Origin: JASJCP01 sp051155735
GTDB taxonomy: Bacteria > Cyanobacteriota > Cyanobacteriia > Cyanobacteriales > Xenococcaceae
Assembly (NCBI GenBank): GCA_051155735.1
Contig: DAXETX010000094.1
Span: 1-12,577 of the forward strand
Direction of reading: 5' to 3'
DNA: 12,577 nt
Part shown: piece after piece, positions 1-6,297 of the stretch
Layout: each line of letters begins with the position of its first letter
Position numbering within the stretch: position 1 is the stretch's first letter
Translations under genes and position numbers: made by a program
The notes under the pieces: generated by a model
What the model was told of the DNA's origin: nothing
Seen by the model: the letters and a program-made list of their open reading frames with translations, nothing else
The model's database searches: none

Positions 1-109
1 TAGTTTTTAAATTTTTAGCTTTTCCAATAAACTGTCCTGTTAAAGTAGGAGATTTTATCTGTTCGATAACCTGATAGCCATAACTAGTAAAGTCAGGAAA
101 ATTATCCAT
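1..109 (-). CDS. Partial N-terminus of a possible cyanobacterial Ser/Thr-kinase-type protein
   Basis: A reading frame starts with ATG at 109 on the minus strand and stays open for 36 codons to the window edge. It begins MDNFPDFTSYGYQV. From memory, an opening of the form NFPDF-S-x-x-GYQV is typical of a group of cyanobacterial serine/threonine protein kinases, where a glycine-rich nucleotide loop follows at once. Here the next residues (about 17-33) contain only two glycines, in TLTGQFIGKAK, so a canonical GxGxxG loop is not evident. The start lies 18 bp after the stop codon of the exported hydrolase, which suggests co-transcription with it. I see no Shine-Dalgarno sequence. The family assignment rests on the first 14 residues only, and the remainder of the protein is outside the window. 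Confidence 0.4.
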   Translation of the reverse strand, partial: MDNFPDFTSYGYQVIEQIKSPTLTGQFIGKAKNLKT

Positions 110-127
110 AACAAGAGAGCAAAAAAA

Positions 128-1771
128 TTATTGTAACTGAAAATTATCGATAAACCTAATCAGATCGAGCTTAATCTCTGGATTAGCAAAATAATTAGCA
201 TAACCTTGTTGTAAATATATTTTAGCTTCTGACTGTCGATTCAGATGAACTTGAAAAAAAGCTGTAGTAAAATGTTTGAGTCCTGGATAAACTACACTAG
301 GTTTTAACCCTACCAAAGAATCTGGAACTGGTAAAATTCCTACTCCTTCTTCTAAAAAACTAAAGTGATTTGCAGGCGCAACTAACAGTAAATATTTATT
401 GGGGATTTTCAGCCACGTAAAAGGATAAATTTGTTCGGGAACAGCGGGAGTAATCGGATCTTTTGTTCCAGATATCATCATTGTGGGAACTGAAACTTGC
501 GCCATTCCTTCTTGTCCAAAAATAACACTAGCAAAAGGACTTATGGCAATTACCGCTTTAATCCGAGAATCAACAAGTTGATAATTTTTATTTGATAATT
601 CTGGTAAAAGACACTGGATAAAAAGTGACAAATTAAGCCAGAAATTCTGCTCCTGATTTACTAAACATTGTTGTTGCGTTTTTTTCCAATTAAATTCGCC
701 TCCTGCTAAAGCTAAAGCTGTATAACCACCAAGAGAATGTCCGATTAATCCCACTTGTTGTAAATTAATTTTATGCTTCAATCTTTGATTAGTTTGAGAT
801 TCAGACTCTAACCAGTCTAAAAGATATTTAATATCTAAAGGTTGCAAAATTAAATTTTCTGCTTGGGGAAGTTTGGCTTTACCTGATAAAAAGCGGGCAA
901 ATTGTTCAAAATTAGTAGTATTATGGTCGGGAATCGCAACTGCAAAACCATAAGAAGCAAAATGTTTTCCTAAATAATCAAAAGTATTACGGTCAGAAGC
1001 TAAACCGTGAGAAATAATAATTAAAGGTACTGGTTGCGCAGTTTTGGGTAAATAAAGCTCAAAGAAACTAGAATTAATCCGTTGCGGATTATCAAAAGCT
1101 AAACTCAATCGCTCCCACTGATAGTTACCTGGTAAAGATAAATTAGATTCTTTGGCTGTAATAGTTCGCTCTTTAATATTTGCTTCTGATTGAACAAAAT
1201 TAATTATCAGTTCTCTTTGCTCTAAAAGTCGCTCTCCTGTTTCAATTAAACTCAAAGTTTCTGATAAATCTAAATAAATTGTTGGTAGTGGAAACTGGCG
1301 TAAAACATTGAGTAAGGTAAACCCATCAGGATGATTAGCAGCTTGATTAATTGCTCCGCGCAGAGCTAAAAGATCCTGAGAAATTTCAGCATCAATCTCT
1401 AAGTTTTTTATTGAGTCACTTTTAATAATTTTTGTTAGTTGTTGAAGAGTTATTTTTCCTACAGAACTATTAGTAAAACGATATACAGTTACAGGATTTA
1501 AAGCAATTTCTTGCCCCAAAATACTTTGTAGGCGATCTATTTGTTCAGTATTTAAATTCTTAATAAAATAATTTAATCGAGAATTAATCTTATCTTGCTC
1601 AACAAAACTAGCTAAATCTTCGATATAAATATAAAATTCGCCAAAAGGAGGATAATTAAACGCAATTTTATCTGCTGCTTTGACGTTAGTAGCATCAAAG
1701 GCTATTACTAATCCTAAAACCAAAGAATTTAGTATCTGATTAAGTAATTTCAAGCATCCCTTGTAAAACAT
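128..1771 (-). CDS. Exported alpha/beta hydrolase with DUF1400-type N-terminal domain
   Basis: This is a probable secreted or periplasmic serine hydrolase of the cyanobacterial DUF1400 plus alpha/beta-hydrolase type; the substrate is unknown. The frame is open from a TTG at 1798, but I prefer the ATG at 1771 (547 aa). That ATG starts directly before a signal peptide (lysines, hydrophobic LVLGLVIAF, then VKA-ADKI as a likely cleavage site), and the TTG falls inside a candidate promoter. Numbering from the TTG, residues 43-170 match the DUF1400 style (FNYPPFGEFYIYIEDLASF). The catalytic domain follows at about 230-556: SHGLASD (263-269) near the oxyanion hole, nucleophile elbow GHSLGG with Ser355, Asp447 in GTKDP and His478 in ANHFSF. 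All three triad members are present, so the enzyme is probably active. It resembles the PAF-acetylhydrolase/chlorophyllase/dienelactone-hydrolase group. A 274-301 bp gap and a probable terminator separate it from the polysaccharide operon. Confidence 0.85.
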   Translation of the reverse strand: MFYKGCLKLLNQILNSLVLGLVIAFDATNVKAADKIAFNYPPFGEFYIYIEDLASFVEQDKINSRLNYFIKNLNTEQIDRLQSILGQEIALNPVTVYRFTNSSVGKITLQQLTKIIKSDSIKNLEIDAEISQDLLALRGAINQAANHPDGFTLLNVLRQFPLPTIYLDLSETLSLIETGERLLEQRELIINFVQSEANIKERTITAKESNLSLPGNYQWERLSLAFDNPQRINSSFFELYLPKTAQPVPLIIISHGLASDRNTFDYLGKHFASYGFAVAIPDHNTTNFEQFARFLSGKAKLPQAENLILQPLDIKYLLDWLESESQTNQRLKHKINLQQVGLIGHSLGGYTALALAGGEFNWKKTQQQCLVNQEQNFWLNLSLFIQCLLPELSNKNYQLVDSRIKAVIAISPFASVIFGQEGMAQVSVPTMMISGTKDPITPAVPEQIYPFTWLKIPNKYLLLVAPANHFSFLEEGVGILPVPDSLVGLKPSVVYPGLKHFTTAFFQVHLNRQSEAKIYLQQGYANYFANPEIKLDLIRFIDNFQLQ

Positions 1772-1788
1772 CAAAAAGCATTGAATAT

Positions 1789-1817
1789 TTAGTACCAATT
1801 AATAAATTCATTGTCAA
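1789..1817 (-). promoter_or_regulatory. Candidate sigma70-type promoter for the hydrolase gene
   Basis: On the minus strand there is a perfect -35 hexamer TTGACA (1817-1812), then a 17 bp spacer, then TACTAA (1794-1789), which matches only 3 of 6 bases of TATAAT. Transcription would begin near 1782, about 11 nt before the ATG at 1771. This would exclude the TTG at 1798 as the start codon. The weak -10 keeps the call tentative. Confidence 0.35.
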
Positions 1818-1840
1818 CTGTTGCCTGTTCCCTAATAAAT

Positions 1841-1860
1841 GATGAGGTGATGAGGTGATG
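1841..1860. repeat. Tandem octamer GATGAGGT, 2.5 copies
   Basis: GATGAGGT occurs at 1841-1848 and 1849-1856, followed by a half copy GATG at 1857-1860. It lies in the non-coding gap upstream of the hydrolase, next to the heptamer array and one arm of the inverted-repeat pair. No function is evident. Confidence 0.7.
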
Positions 1861-1861
1861 A

Positions 1862-1880
1862 CCATTCGTGACAAGTTAAG
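1862..1880. repeat. Left arm of a long-spaced inverted repeat
   Basis: Read on the minus strand, this segment is CTTAACTTGTCA, two bases, then AATGG. The same pattern occurs on the plus strand at 2047-2065, so 17 of 19 positions match. The pair encloses 166 bp that contain the heptamer array and the terminator-like hairpin. It could be the ends of a small non-autonomous element, or chance similarity. Confidence 0.45.
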
Positions 1881-1907
1881 GGACTACGATGTTTGTCAAT
1901 CTGTTCG

Positions 1908-1942
1908 TAGCTATTAGCTATTAGCTTTTAGCTTTTAGCTTT
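1908..1942. repeat. Short tandemly repeated heptamer array, 5 copies
   Basis: There are five consecutive heptamers: TAGCTAT twice (1908-1921) and TAGCTTT three times (1922-1942). Cyanobacterial genomes are known for short tandemly repeated heptanucleotide (STRR) sequences in intergenic DNA, and this array fits that class. It is likely to vary in copy number between strains. Confidence 0.75.
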
Positions 1943-2001
1943 TGAAGAATTCTTGGAGGGGAAACTTAGAAATCAATCTTGATCTACATCCAGTGTTATT
2001 C

Positions 2002-2026
2002 AATTAATAAAACACTACTTGTAGTG
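2002..2026 (-). terminator. Probable intrinsic terminator after the Wzc-like gene
   Basis: CACTAC (2013-2018) and GTAGTG (2021-2026) form a short stem. On the minus strand the stem is followed by TTTTATTAATT, as expected for a Rho-independent terminator about 47 bp past the Wzc-like stop codon. The plus strand also has a T run after the stem (2033-2038), so it may act in both directions. The stem is short (5-6 bp), hence moderate confidence. Confidence 0.45.
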
Positions 2027-2046
2027 CTTGACTTTTTTCTTGCTAG

Positions 2047-2065
2047 CTTAACTTGTCATCAATGG
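2047..2065. repeat. Right arm of a long-spaced inverted repeat
   Basis: This is the plus-strand copy of the 19 bp motif described for 1862-1880 (CTTAACTTGTCA, two bases, AATGG). It overlaps a separate local hairpin, GTCATCA (2055-2061) with TGATGAC (2067-2073), which touches the stop codon of the Wzc-like gene. Confidence 0.45.
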
Positions 2066-2072
2066 GTGATGA

Positions 2073-4268
2073 CTAGCCCACCTCAACATTATTAGCTTCA
2101 GTTCTATCAGTTGTCTCAGACGAGTCATCCGCAGTTGTTAGCTCAGAAGCTGGTACAGTATGTTCTAAATCATTAATAATTGCTCCTAGGATTGGTATTT
2201 CTAATTCGGTAAATTGATCGATGGTTTCTCCTAACATCGTTCCCCTAGAAATACCTGGTCTAGTGATTAAAACTATGCCATCGGTTAAAGATTCGAGCAA
2301 TAAAGCGTCATTACACTTAGACAAAGAAGGTGTATCGATAATTACTGTATCAAATAAATTTCGGGCATTTTCAATAAAACGACCTAATTCATTAGATTCG
2401 ATAATAGCTGATACTTGTCTTAATTTCCCAGGACTAGGAACGACATACAAATTAGGAACACTAGGCACTAAGCGAACCGCCTCTTGCTGTGACTCATGAT
2501 GATGATTGTCTTGGTGACTGTAATATTTTAGAGGTTCGTTGTAAGCGTTTAGATCGGGTTCTAAATCGACCCAGCGAGTATTGGAGGCAGAACGTAAATC
2601 CGCTTCAATCAATAAGGTGCGTTTCCCAGCATTAGCAGTAGCGATCGCCAGATTGTAAGCATTAACACTCTTGCCTTCTTTGTCATCAACACTAGTGATT
2701 AAAATTACCTTAGTCGAAGAGGCTGTATAGCGGAGTAAGTTAATCCGCATTCTTTCATAAAAAGCGAGATAATGAGAATCTGGATCTAAAATAACTGCTT
2801 TTTCTTCTTGACTCGCATGAGAACAAGTAATATGAGGAATATTCCCCAACACAGGAACATCTCTTGCCACTAACAATTCTCGCAATTCTTGAGGTGTATG
2901 GAGGCGATCGTCTAATAAAGCCAATAAGAAAATTGCCCCTACTCCTGCGACTAAACCAATTCCTGTCCCAGCAGCCAAAATCAACAGGCGATTAGTGGGT
3001 GCAAAGGCGGTAGCAATTTTTTCGGCGTTAGGAGATTGTGCGATCGTATAGCTACCTGTAGTTTCGGCTTCGGCTGATTGAGCATCGACTAAAGCTGTGA
3101 CAATAGTTTGGTATAAGGCTCTTTTTGCCTCTACTTCTTGAACCAAACGAGCTTGTCGCAGTTGACGGTCAGGAAATTGCTCGTATTGCTGTCGCAATTC
3201 TTGCTCTGTTTCTTGAACTGAGCTTAGCTGTCTTAAGATTCCCTCTTTTTGGGTTTCTAACAGAACTAGAGTATTCGCCAGTTCTTGTCTTGCAGGATCG
3301 AGACTACTATTTTCCCGTAATTGCCCAGGTAATGGGGTATATCGAGGATTAGAACCTAAAATTTCCGTGGCTCTTTCTTGGGCTGACGCTTCAAGGGCAT
3401 TTAATCTTTTGGTCAATGCCTTCATATTGGGGTGATCGGGGCGTAAGTCTGGTTCAAAATTCCGAATTTGCGCTCTAATTTCGGTAACTTGCGCCTGTAA
3501 ATTGGCGAGAAAGGGATCGGCACTCAAAGCAGCAACAGTATATGCTTGATCGGGGTCTAATCCAAGTTGTTCGACAATCGAGTCTATTTGACCTTCAATT
3601 TCTTCTAAGACTAAGGTAATTTGTCTTTGTTGCTGTTGCGCTCCTGTAATACTACTAAATAAGCTACCATCCTGAATTGCTAATAAAGATGTTCCTTCAG
3701 TGCTAATAAAACGGTAAAAGGCTTCTTCTGCTGCTGCTAGCTCTCTTTGAACTTCAAACAAACGCTTTTCTAAAGCTGCGATGCGACTTCTAAGTTGAGA
3801 AGTATTAACTAAACGACTTTGTTCTACCATCTCATCCATGATGGTTCTGAGAACACTAACGGCTTCTTCTTCGCTAGCTGCGTTGGTATATTCTAGAGTG
3901 ATAAATTGAGGATTACCTTCTTGAGGCGGTGCTATAGTCAGTTTATCTTGGAAAACCTCTGCCATTTGGCGATTATTTAATCGCAGCTTGTTTTGCACTC
4001 TGGTTTGTACAGGTAATGAAGACAGTAAGATATCTAAATCGATCAGTCTTCCTTCTTGTTGTAGTTGCTCTCCTGTACTGGTAAACAAAGGAGGTGGGTT
4101 ACTATATGCCAGTTCGCCTCTGGCGCGAAATGTCGTGTCAGGTGCGGGGGGTTCTGGTTGAAGCGCAATCACGATTGAACCTCCCAACATTAAGAGAAAT
4201 ATTCCAATACCTATTAACTTGTTTTGTTCCCAAGAGAAGAGAAAACGTTTGATAATCGGCGGAGTCAT
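2073..4268 (-). CDS. Wzc/GumC-like polysaccharide chain-length and BY-kinase-type ATPase
   Basis: This is an inner-membrane co-polymerase of the Wzz/Wzc type (731 aa), expected to control polysaccharide chain length and drive export with the neighbouring Wza-like protein. Membrane segments lie at about 18-36 and 427-450, and a Wzz-style proline motif (AFAPTNR) leads into the second. Between them is a large periplasmic region with coiled-coil stretches (about 155-185, 210-300 and 325-400). The cytoplasmic P-loop domain (about 500-705) has a Walker A-like SVDDKEGKS (526-534, Lys533), a Walker A'-like TLLIEADLR (551-559) and Walker B TVIIDTP (641-647). Three things are odd. Asp529 stands where proline is usual. 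Glu555 replaces the first Asp of Walker A'. There is no tyrosine in the last 60 residues, so the autophosphorylated Tyr cluster of true BY-kinases is missing. Residues 588-591 form a histidine-rich patch. I see no clear Shine-Dalgarno site. It is the last gene of the operon. Confidence 0.88.
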   Translation of the reverse strand: MTPPIIKRFLFSWEQNKLIGIGIFLLMLGGSIVIALQPEPPAPDTTFRARGELAYSNPPPLFTSTGEQLQQEGRLIDLDILLSSLPVQTRVQNKLRLNNRQMAEVFQDKLTIAPPQEGNPQFITLEYTNAASEEEAVSVLRTIMDEMVEQSRLVNTSQLRSRIAALEKRLFEVQRELAAAEEAFYRFISTEGTSLLAIQDGSLFSSITGAQQQQRQITLVLEEIEGQIDSIVEQLGLDPDQAYTVAALSADPFLANLQAQVTEIRAQIRNFEPDLRPDHPNMKALTKRLNALEASAQERATEILGSNPRYTPLPGQLRENSSLDPARQELANTLVLLETQKEGILRQLSSVQETEQELRQQYEQFPDRQLRQARLVQEVEAKRALYQTIVTALVDAQSAEAETTGSYTIAQSPNAEKIATAFAPTNRLLILAAGTGIGLVAGVGAIFLLALLDDRLHTPQELRELLVARDVPVLGNIPHITCSHASQEEKAVILDPDSHYLAFYERMRINLLRYTASSTKVILITSVDDKEGKSVNAYNLAIATANAGKRTLLIEADLRSASNTRWVDLEPDLNAYNEPLKYYSHQDNHHHESQQEAVRLVPSVPNLYVVPSPGKLRQVSAIIESNELGRFIENARNLFDTVIIDTPSLSKCNDALLLESLTDGIVLITRPGISRGTMLGETIDQFTELEIPILGAIINDLEHTVPASELTTADDSSETTDRTEANNVEVG

Positions 4269-4278
4269 AATAATTGAG

Positions 4279-4290
4279 CCAAATCTTTGG
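4279..4290. promoter_or_regulatory. Small inverted repeat just upstream of the Wzc-like start codon
   Basis: CCAAA (4279-4283) and TTTGG (4286-4290) form a perfect 5 bp inverted repeat. Its near edge is 10 bases before the ATG at 4268 on the minus strand, in the 99 bp gap after the Wza-like gene. It could be a short hairpin near the ribosome-binding region. Function is unproven. Confidence 0.25.
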
Positions 4291-4367
4291 AGGGCAATTG
4301 ATAATTTTAAGCGATAAATTCAAGACTAATAAAGTTTCTGGTTAAATTCAAATCTTAAAAATGGCAT

Positions 4368-5519
4368 TTAGTTAAAAATATTTTCAAAAAAGTTGCGGAA
4401 GCCAAATACACTGCGTATCGGTTGCGTAATCTGATCGAAAGCATTAATCACTTGACCTAACAAGTTACGACTAACGATGATTACATCTTCATCCTGTAAG
4501 AGAATATTTTGGGTAAAATCACCATCTCGAATCAAATCTTCAGCATCAAGTTTTTGAGAAACAACTTTTCCCGTTTCTGGATCGAAACGTAATAAAGCAA
4601 TCTCCTGTTTAATTAGCAGATTATCAAAGGTGGGTAAAGCGGAGATCGCCTCAATAAAAGTACTACCATTAGGTAATACTATACTACCAAATGTTGTTCC
4701 GCCTCCCCCTCTACCACTTACTGGTGCTAAAATCCGCACTGTGATTGTGGGCTGGGGTAAAGTGCTGTTTGCGACTAAACTTCGGTCATAAGTACGGTCC
4801 TCTCCGACTTTTAATCGGGAGACAATTATGGTATCTCCTCCTTGCAAGAAAATTCCTGGGATTTCTTGTCCTGTAAGTAACGGTGAGTAAAGATCGACAT
4901 CTTGTTCGATAACTGTACCATCAACCAGAGTCCGACGCACCTTGACCGAGCGTAAGTCAGCTTCTTGCGTTGTGCCACCTGCTGATTGGAGTGCTACATT
5001 TAGAGGTGCGCCAGCCTGAAACCCATAAAAACCTGGTCGCACGACCTCCCCTAAAATCGTGATTTGAGCAGGACGACTTAAAGTTAAAATTGCCAACACT
5101 TCTGGTTGCTCTTGTAAAAATCTTTGTCCTAGTTCGTAGGCGATTTTAGCTTCTACTTCTGAGATGGTGAGTCCTGCTAGAGTCACTCGCCCTAAAATCG
5201 GAATAATCACTTCTCCTTGCTCATCTAAAGTAACTACAGCATTAAATTCGGGAAATGTCGGTACTGTAATACTAACTCCATCTCCTGTATCTAAACGATA
5301 CAACTCAAATTGTTGAGAAGAACCACTTGACTCTAAAGTAGGAGGCGGATTTTCGGGGCTAAATGTGGCGGGCGCAGGTTCAAGGGTTGGGGGGGTAAGA
5401 TTGTTTTGGGCTTCTTTCGGTAATTTGATTAAATCTTGACTGTAGCTGGGAGTAATTAATAAGCCATAATTTACAGCGCCAGATAAAAAAGTTAATAGTA
5501 AAGTTTTATTAAGAGACAT
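4368..5519 (-). CDS. Wza/GumB-like polysaccharide export protein with SLBB domains
   Basis: This is a periplasmic/outer-membrane polysaccharide export protein (383 aa), partner of the Wzc-like protein encoded downstream. Residues 1-28 are a signal peptide ending near SYSQ-D. A proline-rich linker follows (about 41-62), then the polysaccharide-export domain (about 72-150, opening YRLDTGD and containing GEVIIPILGRVTLAGLT). An SLBB domain lies at about 152-236 (ILGEVVRPGFYGF to GDTIIVSR) and a second SLBB-like unit at about 259-350, ending DEDVIIVSR. A short aromatic, amphipathic tail follows (365-383), possibly a membrane anchor. The protein has no cysteine, so there is no lipobox and it is not a lipoprotein like E. 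coli Wza. Its ATG overlaps the end of the preceding gene by 11 bp, indicating translational coupling, and an AAGGA lies about 11 bases before the ATG. Confidence 0.9.
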   Translation of the reverse strand: MSLNKTLLLTFLSGAVNYGLLITPSYSQDLIKLPKEAQNNLTPPTLEPAPATFSPENPPPTLESSGSSQQFELYRLDTGDGVSITVPTFPEFNAVVTLDEQGEVIIPILGRVTLAGLTISEVEAKIAYELGQRFLQEQPEVLAILTLSRPAQITILGEVVRPGFYGFQAGAPLNVALQSAGGTTQEADLRSVKVRRTLVDGTVIEQDVDLYSPLLTGQEIPGIFLQGGDTIIVSRLKVGEDRTYDRSLVANSTLPQPTITVRILAPVSGRGGGGTTFGSIVLPNGSTFIEAISALPTFDNLLIKQEIALLRFDPETGKVVSQKLDAEDLIRDGDFTQNILLQDEDVIIVSRNLLGQVINAFDQITQPIRSVFGFRNFFENIFN

Positions 5520-6213
5520 CGAAGATATTTTCCTTAAGATTAGCTTGAATTTCTCTTATTAAAGATTGAGCTTGGGGGATGGCTCGTTCTTTTTCGCCTA
5601 GAGGCTCTATGGGAATTCTAAAACTAACAGCAACCCACGGGACTCGACGACCCCGTAGTTGCGCTAATTGATCTTGTAAGAACCAGATGGTAGGAGAATA
5701 ATGACCGCCAAAAGGAAAAGCATACCATTGGATAACAGCAAAAGTTTGTTGGCGATTCCAGGCACGGAAAAAGCGCGCTTTGACAGTATTTCCTGCTGCT
5801 AGTTTTACTTTCAAATTACTATAAGAATCGGTTTTCCATCTTTCTAATCCATTGATATCTAACCACTCTACATAGGGTTTATTCAAATAATAAGTCTGAG
5901 GTAAAAATAATAATACAATAGGCTTGGATTGATTTTGGCGAATAACTTGCACCGACCACTTATTACCGCCAACGGGAATTTCTTGTTGTTGGGTAGTTTG
6001 CCAACGCTCTAGATTGATCCCTGAGTCTCGCAAATTTCTCATTTGCTCAACATTGGCAATTTCGGGTAAATCAGACCAACGCCAATTTCCGCCTTGCCAA
6101 TAACCAGGTAATGCACCTAAAGTAATGGCGAGCAATAATAGCATTAATAAAACTGTCCGAGTGATTATTTGGCTTTTGGAAGTCCCTAACCAACTAATTT
6201 TTTGGCGTTGCAT
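5509..6213 (-). CDS. Cyanoexosortase B system-associated protein
   Basis: This membrane-anchored protein (234 aa) appears to be the partner that regularly accompanies cyanoexosortase B. It has one N-terminal membrane segment (about 17-35, LLMLLLLAITLGALPGY), and the rest is predicted to face the periplasm. The outer part has conserved-looking aromatic patches (GYWQGGNWRW at 37-46; IQWYAFPFGG at 161-170; a pair of arginines at 189-190). It resembles in outline the EpsI-type proteins found beside or fused to exosortases elsewhere, but the biochemical role is not known. The identification relies on position directly after the exosortase and on recalled family features, not on a catalytic motif. 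It overlaps the Wza-like gene by 11 bp. The start ATG at 6213 lies inside a short out-of-frame ORF (6250-6194). Confidence 0.75.
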   Translation of the reverse strand: MQRQKISWLGTSKSQIITRTVLLMLLLLAITLGALPGYWQGGNWRWSDLPEIANVEQMRNLRDSGINLERWQTTQQQEIPVGGNKWSVQVIRQNQSKPIVLLFLPQTYYLNKPYVEWLDINGLERWKTDSYSNLKVKLAAGNTVKARFFRAWNRQQTFAVIQWYAFPFGGHYSPTIWFLQDQLAQLRGRRVPWVAVSFRIPIEPLGEKERAIPQAQSLIREIQANLKENIFDVS

Positions 6214-6297
6214 ATTCGGGAAGTGGTAAAAGTTGACGAATTGAAACCATGAAACTAGATTGAGTTTTGCTGAATTTTGCTTTGATTTGAGGGCTAT

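Noticed and set aside
300..340. VPDS sequence in the hydrolase as a VPDSG-type sorting tag
   Set aside because: It is about 65 residues from the end and is not followed by a transmembrane helix and basic residues.
1772..1798. TTG at 1798 as the hydrolase start codon
   Set aside because: It lies within a plausible promoter, adds nine residues before a normal signal peptide, and is a rarer start type than the ATG at 1771.
2221..2499. Plus-strand 92-codon ORF inside the Wzc-like gene
   Set aside because: It lies wholly opposite the conserved ATPase domain and looks like an antisense shadow.
3125..3352. Plus-strand 75-codon ORF inside the Wzc-like gene
   Set aside because: Antisense shadow of a clearly coding region; no recognisable protein features.
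4137..4160. PEP-like motif (QPEPPAP, residues 37-43) in the Wzc-like protein as an exosortase sorting signal
   Set aside because: It follows an N-terminal membrane segment; sorting signals of this kind are at the C-terminus before a helix and basic tail.
4138..4323. Minus-strand 61-codon ORF covering the gap before the Wzc-like gene
   Set aside because: It runs out of frame into the Wzc-like N-terminus, and the sequence has no membrane segment or known motif.
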